DNA from: Chloroflexi bacterium TMED70
GTDB lineage: Bacteria > Chloroflexota > Dehalococcoidia > Lucifugimonadales > Lucifugimonadaceae
NCBI GenBank assembly: GCA_002171675.1
Contig: NHDX01000046.1
Span: forward strand, 1 to 9,047
Reading direction: 5' to 3'
DNA length: 9,047 nucleotides
This document shows positions 1-5,834 of the stretch, piece by piece; the first letter of the stretch is position 1, and each line of letters starts with the position of its first letter. The translations under genes and the position numbers were made by a program. The notes beneath the pieces are model-generated. The model was given only the letters and a program-made list of their open reading frames with translations. It had not been told where the DNA came from and made no database searches.

Positions 1-208
1 TAATGCTATTAAATTCAAAAAATATAGTTGATATGCCATAAGTAAATGTGTAAATAATTAATCCAAATAAATTATAAAAAATCAATAATTTTGTGTTAAA
101 GTTTCCACTTTTATAGGTAACAACTGTAAGAATGTTGAAATATGTTGAAAAAAACAACCAATTAGAAAGCATCAAAATAAAACTAAGTACTAAGTTATAT
201 ATATTCAT
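1..208 (-). CDS. Partial small membrane protein of unknown function, cut by the left window edge
   Basis: Reading the minus strand from the ATG at 208-206 gives 69 codons with no stop up to the window edge, so the C-terminus is missing. The product is strongly hydrophobic and aromatic, starting MNIYNLVLSFILM. It has two probable membrane segments, at about residues 4-28 and 44-66, separated by a short polar stretch (YKSGNFNTK, about 35-43). The start overlaps the ispE stop in an ATGA arrangement, and a GGTGA sequence lies 7 bases upstream of it, inside the ispE 3' end. That pattern is typical of a translationally coupled downstream gene. I do not recognise the family. It could be a small integral membrane protein or the N-terminus of a larger one. 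An open frame of this length in AT-rich DNA is not conclusive by itself, but hydrophobicity, start position and coupling together make a real gene likely. Confidence 0.6.
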   Translation of the reverse strand, partial: MNIYNLVLSFILMLSNWLFFSTYFNILTVVTYKSGNFNTKLLIFYNLFGLIIYTFTYGISTIFFEFNSI

Positions 209-1032
209 AATAAATTCACCAAGAAACATTTACAGTCAATATTTCTTTTTACTTTTTCTAAATAATTCATACCATCATTTTCATTATCAATGATAGAAAA
301 AAAAGAAGGTCCTGCACCTGACATTGATATATTTGGAAGAGATAATTCGCTCAATTTATCTTTTATTTCAGATAATTCATCAAAAACTAAAAATGCTGAT
401 TTCTCAAGGCCATTAAATAATGATTCTGTAATTTTAATATTTGATTTTATTTTATTGAGTAATTTTTCTTGTGTTTCACCATTTGTAAAATTATCTAAAA
501 TATTGAAAACTTTACTGGTTTTATTTTCAAGATTTATATTTGGACAAATCAAAAGTAAATAATTAATATTTGGGTTTTCTATAAATCTTATAACTTCACC
601 TCTTCCCTGGACCATTGCAGAGGAAGAACTTAAAAAAAATGGGATGTCTGAGCCAAATTTTAGTGCTATATCAAACATTTCTTTAGAATCCAAATTCAAT
701 TTTAAATACTCATTGAGTCCTTTTATTACAGTTGCTGAATTTGATGATCCACCACCCAATCCTGACGAATATGGAATATTTTTTTTAATATTAATTTCCA
801 ACTTTTCATCAAAATATTTTTCTTGCATGAAATTTAAAATCTTAGTAACTAAATTTTTTTCTTCTTCTATACCAGCTTGAATAACAGAATTTTTTGATGA
901 TTTTCGTATATCTATTTCATCAAATAAAGAAATTTTAGTCATTATCGTTTTTATGGAATGAAAGCCATCATTCCTTTTATTTAGTATTTCTAGTCCTAAA
1001 TTTATTTTTGCAAAACTTTTAGCTTTATACAT
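205..1032 (-). CDS. ispE: 4-diphosphocytidyl-2-C-methyl-D-erythritol kinase (IspE), MEP pathway
   Basis: IspE is a cytosolic GHMP-family kinase. It phosphorylates the 2-hydroxyl of CDP-methylerythritol with ATP, a middle step of the MEP route to IPP and DMAPP. The 275-residue product shows the family motifs in order: the N-terminal FAKINLGLEI with Lys9, His25 in the DGFHSI segment, the glycine-rich ATP loop PYSSGLGGGSSNS at 87-99, the catalytic-type Asp129 in GSDIPFF, and the C-terminal MSGAGPS at 237-243. Length is slightly below the usual 280-300, with no missing domain. The ATG at 1032 lies inside the end of rsmA, giving an 8-base overlap. A GAGG sequence sits 12 bases upstream, rather far for a good ribosome site, so coupling to rsmA translation is likely. 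rsmA next to ispE is a recurring bacterial gene order. The stop overlaps the next ORF in an ATGA. Confidence 0.96.
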   Translation of the reverse strand: MYKAKSFAKINLGLEILNKRNDGFHSIKTIMTKISLFDEIDIRKSSKNSVIQAGIEEEKNLVTKILNFMQEKYFDEKLEINIKKNIPYSSGLGGGSSNSATVIKGLNEYLKLNLDSKEMFDIALKFGSDIPFFLSSSSAMVQGRGEVIRFIENPNINYLLLICPNINLENKTSKVFNILDNFTNGETQEKLLNKIKSNIKITESLFNGLEKSAFLVFDELSEIKDKLSELSLPNISMSGAGPSFFSIIDNENDGMNYLEKVKRNIDCKCFLVNLL

Positions 1033-1777
1033 AGTTCAAATAAACCTCATATAGTCTTTGCCAATCATCTAGTTTAAGATGTTGAGGCCTTAGGTTTTCA
1101 TCAATTAATGATTCATTAATAATTGTTTTTGTTAATTCATTATCTATTTCTAAACCTCTTGAAAATGAATTAGTTATTTTTTTTCTCGGATTAGAGAAAC
1201 ATTTTCTAACAAAATTAGTATATTCATCATTTTTTTCTATTCCTAAAGGAGTGATTTTAACTGTCATTGAATCAACTTTGGGAATAGGGTAAAATTCTTT
1301 ATTCTTAATAATTAATAATTTTTCAACTTGAGCTACAGATTGGATCAAAAAACTTAAATATGATTTTTTACCATCAGGGGCAACGATTTGTTCCCCTACT
1401 TCTTTTTGAACCGTAAAAACCATTGATTTAATATTTTTTTGATAAAGAAAATTTCTAATAATTATATTTGCTGCATAATATGGTAAATTGCCAATCACAA
1501 AGTATTTTTTATTATCTGGAACGCAATAGGTTCTTGCATCTGCATTTAGTATACTAATATTACTTGATTCATACTTATTTCTTAACGGTTGAATTAAATC
1601 ATTGTCAAATTCTAGTAAAAGTAAATTGTTAGAAAGATTTATAAGATTATCTGTCAGAGAACCATCTCCTGGGCCAATTTCAATTACTTCAACATCATTT
1701 GGTATATTTGAAAGATCTACAATTCTTTTTGATATATCTTTATTCCGAAGAAAATTTTGGCCTAATTTTTTTTTCAT
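1025..1777 (-). CDS. rsmA: 16S rRNA (adenine1518-N6/adenine1519-N6)-dimethyltransferase RsmA (KsgA)
   Basis: RsmA uses S-adenosylmethionine to dimethylate two adjacent adenosines in the 3'-terminal hairpin loop of 16S rRNA, a late checkpoint of small-subunit assembly. The 250-residue product carries KKKLGQNFL at 2-10, SAM motif I VIEIGPGDGS at 31-40, an acidic LLEFDND at 54-60, NADA at 79-82, the catalytic NLPYY at 97-101, VQKEVGEQI at 123-131 and PIPKVDSMTVKI at 164-175. The C-terminal lobe has FSNPRKKITNSF at 194-205, where many family members have a double arginine, and ends RPQHLKLDDWQRLY. It is short for the family (usually about 260-290), mainly at the C-terminus. The start is the first residue of the conserved N-terminal motif. 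It begins 16 bases after the enolase-family gene and has no recognisable Shine-Dalgarno. It overlaps ispE by 8 bases at its end. Confidence 0.96.
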   Translation of the reverse strand: MKKKLGQNFLRNKDISKRIVDLSNIPNDVEVIEIGPGDGSLTDNLINLSNNLLLLEFDNDLIQPLRNKYESSNISILNADARTYCVPDNKKYFVIGNLPYYAANIIIRNFLYQKNIKSMVFTVQKEVGEQIVAPDGKKSYLSFLIQSVAQVEKLLIIKNKEFYPIPKVDSMTVKITPLGIEKNDEYTNFVRKCFSNPRKKITNSFSRGLEIDNELTKTIINESLIDENLRPQHLKLDDWQRLYEVYLNYV

Positions 1778-1793
1778 ATGTTGTAATTATAAA

Positions 1794-2981
1794 TTAAAAC
1801 ACTCTTTGACCATCGGATGGTTTATCAACTACAGTGACCGATCCAATAGTAAATTTACTTAGAACAGTTTCATCAACTTGTATACCAAGACCTGGAGATG
1901 TGGGGACTTCTACTCTGCTATCATTATGAGCAAAAATATCATTTGTCAAATTTTCTCTTATAGGATGTGGAGTTTTGTCACACTCCAATACAGATTCATT
2001 TTCATAAGGGATATCTTGGATTCCAATTTGACTTAGTGGTTGAACAGAAATTGAGTGTAAAGCAGCAGAAAAAGATATTCCAGATCCCCAAAAATGTGGA
2101 AAAAATTTAACTCCTAATGATTGAGCCATTATTCCTATTTTTACCATTTCAGAAGGACCACCAACTGCACAAATATCTGGTTGAATAATATCAAATATTG
2201 AATCTGATAAGCGAGATGCAAAATCCCATCTGGTTGATAAACTTTCACCTCCTGAGATAGGTATCATAGAATTATCTTTTACATATCTGTTAGCAATATC
2301 GTCTCTTGAAGCACAAGGTTCCTCAAACCACTCAAGGTCCGTATCTGATACCATATCTGCAAACTTAACCGCAGTAATGGGATCGTACGCCTCATTTGCG
2401 TCAAACATAAGCCTTACATCGTCACCTATAGCTCTTTTTACCTCTTTTACTCTATGAGCATCTTCTTTTAGAGTTAATGCTCCAATTTTCATTTTCATTC
2501 CTTTATATCCATTGCTAGCATGCATTTCAGCTTCTTCAATTAAAGGCTTAAAAGCATAATCATCAACGTAATATAATCCAGTCGCATATACTGGAATTGT
2601 TTCCCTAATTTTTCCACCTAAAATATCTGATGCACTTTTATTCTCGTATTGACCAACAATATCTAATAAAGCTGTATCTAAAGCACTAATAGCATAAACT
2701 GCACTTTTCGCATAAACATGACCTTGAAATGTAGCCCTGTATAACTTATTCCAAATCATCCCAAACTTTCTAGGATCTTCACCTATAGAAAGTTTAAGTA
2801 TTGTTGATATTGCTTTTACGTTTTCTTGTGAACCAAAAGTTTCACCCCATCCAATTATTCCATCATCAGTAAAAACTTTAATTACAATTAAATTTCTGAT
2901 ATCAGTCCATCTTTGAGACCAAGCAAAAGATTTATCAAGCTTTGATTCTAAATATCTAATTTCAATTTTTTCAATTTTCAT
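1794..2981 (-). CDS. Enolase-superfamily enzyme, mandelate racemase subgroup (acid-sugar dehydratase or cycloisomerase-like)
   Basis: This 395-residue protein has the capping domain followed by the TIM-barrel of the mandelate racemase/muconate lactonizing group. Mandelate-racemase-subgroup residues are readable: the KxK base pair K163/K165 in KMKIG, metal ligands D194 (FDANEAY), E220 (FEEP) and E246 (GGE), and the Asp-His dyad D269 (QPD) and H296 (FPHFWGSG). Such enzymes abstract a proton next to a carboxylate using Mg2+. Most act on sugar acids, giving 2-keto-3-deoxy acids, or isomerise lactones. From memory the barrel and the PGLGIQVD tail resemble D-galactarolactone cycloisomerase-like proteins, but the substrate cannot be read from these residues. 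The N-terminal TDDGIIGWGE is typical of the family. The ATG at 2981 gives a normal-length capping domain. Only a weak GGAA precedes it. The gene heads the operon leading into rsmA and ispE and is divergent from galU. I am sure of the subgroup and unsure of the reaction. Confidence 0.9.
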   Translation of the reverse strand: MKIEKIEIRYLESKLDKSFAWSQRWTDIRNLIVIKVFTDDGIIGWGETFGSQENVKAISTILKLSIGEDPRKFGMIWNKLYRATFQGHVYAKSAVYAISALDTALLDIVGQYENKSASDILGGKIRETIPVYATGLYYVDDYAFKPLIEEAEMHASNGYKGMKMKIGALTLKEDAHRVKEVKRAIGDDVRLMFDANEAYDPITAVKFADMVSDTDLEWFEEPCASRDDIANRYVKDNSMIPISGGESLSTRWDFASRLSDSIFDIIQPDICAVGGPSEMVKIGIMAQSLGVKFFPHFWGSGISFSAALHSISVQPLSQIGIQDIPYENESVLECDKTPHPIRENLTNDIFAHNDSRVEVPTSPGLGIQVDETVLSKFTIGSVTVVDKPSDGQRVF

Positions 2982-3002
2982 AATAATATTCCGTTTTACG
3001 TT

Positions 3003-3031
3003 ATTCTAATAAAATTTTAGTACATTTTCAT
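3003..3031 (-). promoter_or_regulatory. Candidate sigma70-type promoter for the enolase-family/rsmA/ispE operon
   Basis: On the minus strand, ATGAAA (3031-3026) lies 17 bases before TAGAAT (3008-3003), a 4/6 and a 5/6 match to -35 and -10. Transcription would start near 2996 and leave a leader of about 15 bases before the ATG at 2981. The location in the divergent intergenic region is right, but in AT-rich DNA such matches arise easily by chance. Confidence 0.35.
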
Positions 3032-3041
3032 ATAAAAAATT

Positions 3042-3069
3042 TTGATATTTGAAGCTTTTGATTTATCAT
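3042..3069 (+). promoter_or_regulatory. Candidate sigma70-type promoter for galU
   Basis: TTGATA (3042-3047) and TATCAT (3064-3069), each a 5/6 match to the -35 and -10 consensus, are separated by 16 bases. Transcription would start near 3075-3076, giving a leader of about 22 bases before the galU ATG at 3098. There is no Shine-Dalgarno in that leader. The two hexamers and correct placement make this the better supported of the two divergent promoters, but it remains a pattern match. Confidence 0.45.
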
Positions 3070-3074
3070 TAAAA

Positions 3075-3093
3075 TAACTTTGTTGATAAGTTA
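3075..3093 (+). repeat. Short inverted repeat in the galU leader
   Basis: TAACTT (3075-3080) and AAGTTA (3088-3093) are a perfect 6-base inverted repeat with a 7-base spacer, ending 4 bases before the galU ATG. It begins about where the predicted transcript would start, so it could be a small operator or a weak 5' hairpin over the ribosome entry site. The stem is mostly A-T, so chance occurrence is quite possible. Confidence 0.25.
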
Positions 3094-3097
3094 ATTT

Positions 3098-3934
3098 ATG
3101 ACCACTAACTCTAAACTAAATTGGGCTGTCATTCCTTGTGCTGGTTTGGGCACAAGACTTCTTCCTGTAACAAGGTCTATTCCAAAAGCAATGCTACCAG
3201 TTGGTAATTACCCGCTAATTCATTTTGCAGTTACGGAAGCAACTAATCTTGGTATAGAAAATATTCTAATTATCATTGGTGATGGAATGGATGCTATTAG
3301 GTCATATTTTACAGAAAACTCTAATCTAAATAATGCATTAAAGTTTCAAGGTGAAAATAATTTACTAGAAGATCAAAATAAAATAACATCTTTAGCCGAT
3401 ATTAGATTTCTATTACAAGAAAAACCTCTTGGGGTAGGTCATGCTATTAAGCTAACAAAACGAATTATAGGCGATAATCCTTTTGCCGTAATTCTTCCAG
3501 ATGACTTAATTTTTGCAAAACCTAATGCACTAGGGCAACTAAAAATAATTTATGACAAGCATGGTGGCAATGTAATAGGTTTAAATAAAGTAAAAAATAA
3601 CGAAATAGAGAAAAAAGGTATAGTTGGATATACGGAAGATAAAGATAGATTTAAGATTAATCAATTAATTGAAAAGCCAAAAATATCAGATGCTCCATCT
3701 AACATAGGAATTTTAGGAAGATATATATTTGAGTACTCCATATTTGATGAAATACTAGATGAGTCTGATAAAGAAATCAATGTAACTGATGCAATGATGA
3801 GTTCTATAAATACTACTCCAGTATCAGGGAAATTATTAGAAGGTTACCATTTTGATACAGGTAATACTCGTGGAATGGTTAGAGCTTCAAATTTCTTTAT
3901 GAAAAACTCGAAATTGATTCTTGATGATTACTAG
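3098..3934 (+). CDS. galU: UTP-glucose-1-phosphate uridylyltransferase (GalU-type nucleotidyltransferase)
   Basis: GalU makes UDP-glucose from UTP and glucose-1-phosphate in the cytosol, feeding cell-envelope glycans, glycolipids and other nucleotide sugars. The 278-residue product shows the GalU series of motifs: AVIPCAGLGTRLLPVT at 10-25 with the GLGTR nucleotide loop, IPKAMLPV at 28-35 with Lys30, QEKPLGVGHAI at 107-117, FAVILPDDLI at 129-138 with metal-binding-type Asp135, IEKPK at 191-195, APSNIGILGRYIF at 199-211, and VTDAMMSSI plus FDTGN (252-256) near the end. It is a little shorter than the common 290-305 residues, without loss of a core motif. The start is 12 codons before the conserved GLGTR block, as usual. 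It is the only plus-strand gene here, with its own probable promoter and no clear Shine-Dalgarno. Its TAG stop overlaps the lepA stop. A related sugar nucleotidyltransferase of other specificity is possible but less likely given the match across the whole length. Confidence 0.9.
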   Translation: MTTNSKLNWAVIPCAGLGTRLLPVTRSIPKAMLPVGNYPLIHFAVTEATNLGIENILIIIGDGMDAIRSYFTENSNLNNALKFQGENNLLEDQNKITSLADIRFLLQEKPLGVGHAIKLTKRIIGDNPFAVILPDDLIFAKPNALGQLKIIYDKHGGNVIGLNKVKNNEIEKKGIVGYTEDKDRFKINQLIEKPKISDAPSNIGILGRYIFEYSIFDEILDESDKEINVTDAMMSSINTTPVSGKLLEGYHFDTGNTRGMVRASNFFMKNSKLILDDY

Positions 3935-5736
3935 TCTAGTTTAAGAACAGCCATAAAAGCTTCTTGGGGTACCTCAACTGAACCAATCATTTTCATTCTT
4001 CTTTTCTTACCCTTAGCTTGTTGCTCTAATAATTTTCTTTTTCTAGTAATATCTCCACCATAACATTTTGCTAAAACATTTTTTCTCAATGCACTAATAT
4101 TTTCTCTTGCCACTATTTTCCCACCTATAGCAGCTTGGACCGGTACTTGAAACATTTGCCTAGGAATCAATTCTTTTAATTTACTAACAAGTTCTCTTCC
4201 TTTGTATGGAGCTTTACTTTTTTCAGTAATCAAAGATAAAGAATCTACATTTTCATGATTTACTAGAACATCAAGTTTTACCAAATTAGCTTTTCTTTCG
4301 TCTAAAATTTCATAATCCATTGATGCATATCCTGATGAACAAGATTTTAGTCCATCAAAGAAATCAACTAAAATTTCTGATAATGGTAAATAGTGAGTAA
4401 TAATAACTCTTTGAGAATTAAGGTTTTTAGAATTTTGGATATAATCAATCTGCCCGAATTCACCTCGTTTAGATGATAAAAATTCAGTTACTTTACCAAT
4501 AAATTCATCAGGAGTTATAATAGTCGTCTTAACCCATGGTTCAGTTATATGATCAATTAAGTGTGGCTCAGGCCATTCAGATGGATTTTGTATTCTAGTG
4601 ACTTCACCTGACTTTAAAAAAACGGTATGAGTAACACTAGGAGCAGTAGTTATAAGTTCTAAGTCATACTCTCTTTCTAACCTTTCTTGAATAATCTCCA
4701 TATGAAGCATTCCAAGAAAACCACATCTATAACCAAAACCTAAAGCAGCTGATGTTTCCGGTTCATAAACTAAACTTGGATCATTAAGATACAGCTTATC
4801 AAGAGCATCTCTCAAGTCTTGATATTTATCTGAATCTACAGGATATAAACCTGTGTAAACTGTTGGTACAGATTCCTTATATCCTAGAAGAGGTGAATCA
4901 TCTTTATTATCAATACTTGTTATTGTATCTCCGACTTTAATATCCTTAAGATTTTTTATACCAGTTTCTATATATCCAACGTAACCTGTACTTAAGATAC
5001 TTGATGAAACTTCATTTGGCTTAAGGAAACCAATATCTAGAGCTTCTTGCTGTGATTTTGTATTCTTAAAATAAATTTTTTGACCTTTAGTTACTTCGCC
5101 ACTAACAATTTTTACATATGCAATAGCACCTTTATAAGAATCATATTTTGAATCAAATATTAAAGCTTTTAAGTTATTTGAATTATCGTTATCAGGTGGA
5201 GGTATTTTCTCAATTATTTCCTCTAATAATTCTTTTACACCTGTCCCGTCCTTAGCTGAAACCTTTAGAATCTCATCCTCATCAAAACCTAAAATATCAG
5301 TTACTTCTTGAATGATTTTATCAGTCTCTGCTAGAGGGGAATCTATCTTATTTATTACTGGGATAATTTGCAAATTTTGATCAAATGCTTGATAAACAGT
5401 TGAAATAGTTTGAGCTTGTACACCTTGAGTTGCATCTATCAAAAGAAGAGCACCTTCGCATGCAGCAAGTGAACGAGAAACTTCATATGTAAAATCTACA
5501 TGACCTGGAGTATCAATTAAGTTCAATACATATTCGTTACCTTTAGATAAATAATTTAACTGAATTGTTTGAGCCTTAATAGTAATCCCTCTTTCTCTTT
5601 CAAGATCCATTGTGTCTAAAACCTGATTTTTAAGATTTCTGTCAGATATTGTTTTAGTCAGTTCAATAAATCTATCTGCCAAAGTAGACTTACCATGATC
5701 AATATGAGCAATTATAGAAAAGTTTCTAACGTTCAT
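3931..5736 (-). CDS. lepA: Elongation factor 4 (LepA), ribosome-associated translational GTPase
   Basis: LepA/EF4 is a conserved GTPase that binds the ribosome and is implicated in initiation, 30S biogenesis and possibly back-translocation. The 601-residue length is standard (about 600). G motifs are all present: G1 AHIDHGKST at 10-18, G2 ERGITIKAQT at 48-57, G3 DTPGHVDF at 75-82 with catalytic-type His79, G4 NKID at 129-132 and G5 SAK at 160-162. Domain II and the EF-G-like III and V domains follow. The family-specific C-terminal domain is marked by GGDI at 560-563, the basic TRKRKLLEQQ/AKGKKRRMK segment (564-582) and VPQEAFMAVLKLD at the end. The start sits directly before NFSIIAHIDHGKS, as in other LepA proteins. 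No Shine-Dalgarno is visible in the bases just upstream. It lies 98 bases downstream of the ThDP-enzyme gene on the same strand with a possible promoter of its own, and converges on galU. Confidence 0.97.
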   Translation of the reverse strand: MNVRNFSIIAHIDHGKSTLADRFIELTKTISDRNLKNQVLDTMDLERERGITIKAQTIQLNYLSKGNEYVLNLIDTPGHVDFTYEVSRSLAACEGALLLIDATQGVQAQTISTVYQAFDQNLQIIPVINKIDSPLAETDKIIQEVTDILGFDEDEILKVSAKDGTGVKELLEEIIEKIPPPDNDNSNNLKALIFDSKYDSYKGAIAYVKIVSGEVTKGQKIYFKNTKSQQEALDIGFLKPNEVSSSILSTGYVGYIETGIKNLKDIKVGDTITSIDNKDDSPLLGYKESVPTVYTGLYPVDSDKYQDLRDALDKLYLNDPSLVYEPETSAALGFGYRCGFLGMLHMEIIQERLEREYDLELITTAPSVTHTVFLKSGEVTRIQNPSEWPEPHLIDHITEPWVKTTIITPDEFIGKVTEFLSSKRGEFGQIDYIQNSKNLNSQRVIITHYLPLSEILVDFFDGLKSCSSGYASMDYEILDERKANLVKLDVLVNHENVDSLSLITEKSKAPYKGRELVSKLKELIPRQMFQVPVQAAIGGKIVARENISALRKNVLAKCYGGDITRKRKLLEQQAKGKKRRMKMIGSVEVPQEAFMAVLKLD

Positions 5737-5773
5737 TCAGAATATTATTTTATTTGAGTAATACCTAAGTTTT

Positions 5774-5779
5774 ATTATA
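5774..5779 (-). promoter_or_regulatory. Candidate -10 element for lepA
   Basis: In the 98-base gap upstream of lepA the minus strand has a perfect TATAAT at 5779-5774, placing a start near 5767 and a leader of about 30 bases. No convincing -35 sits 16-18 bases upstream, and there is no extended TG motif. A lepA promoter in this gap is plausible because the gap is long for this window, but readthrough from the upstream pair cannot be excluded. Confidence 0.35.
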
Positions 5780-5834
5780 CTTCACCATAAATAATAACTC
5801 TGATTAACTTTATAGTGAAATTTATAAAAAAAGT

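Noticed and set aside
290..880. Plus-strand open frames of 78-90 codons opposite ispE
   Set aside because: They lie antisense within a clear ispE gene, have low-complexity composition set by the AT-rich complement, and show no domain or ribosome site.
1602..1862. Plus-strand open frame of 86 codons across the rsmA start and the end of the enolase gene
   Set aside because: It is antisense to two well-supported genes, without a recognisable motif or upstream signal. Best explained as a shadow frame.
2961..2980. Direct repeat TCAATTTT near the start of the enolase gene
   Set aside because: It encodes the repeated KIEKIEI at the protein N-terminus and needs no further explanation.
5801..5826. 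TTTATA/TATAAA inverted repeat in the gap upstream of lepA
   Set aside because: A pure A-T six-base stem in AT-rich intergenic DNA is expected by chance and is not followed by a T tract.
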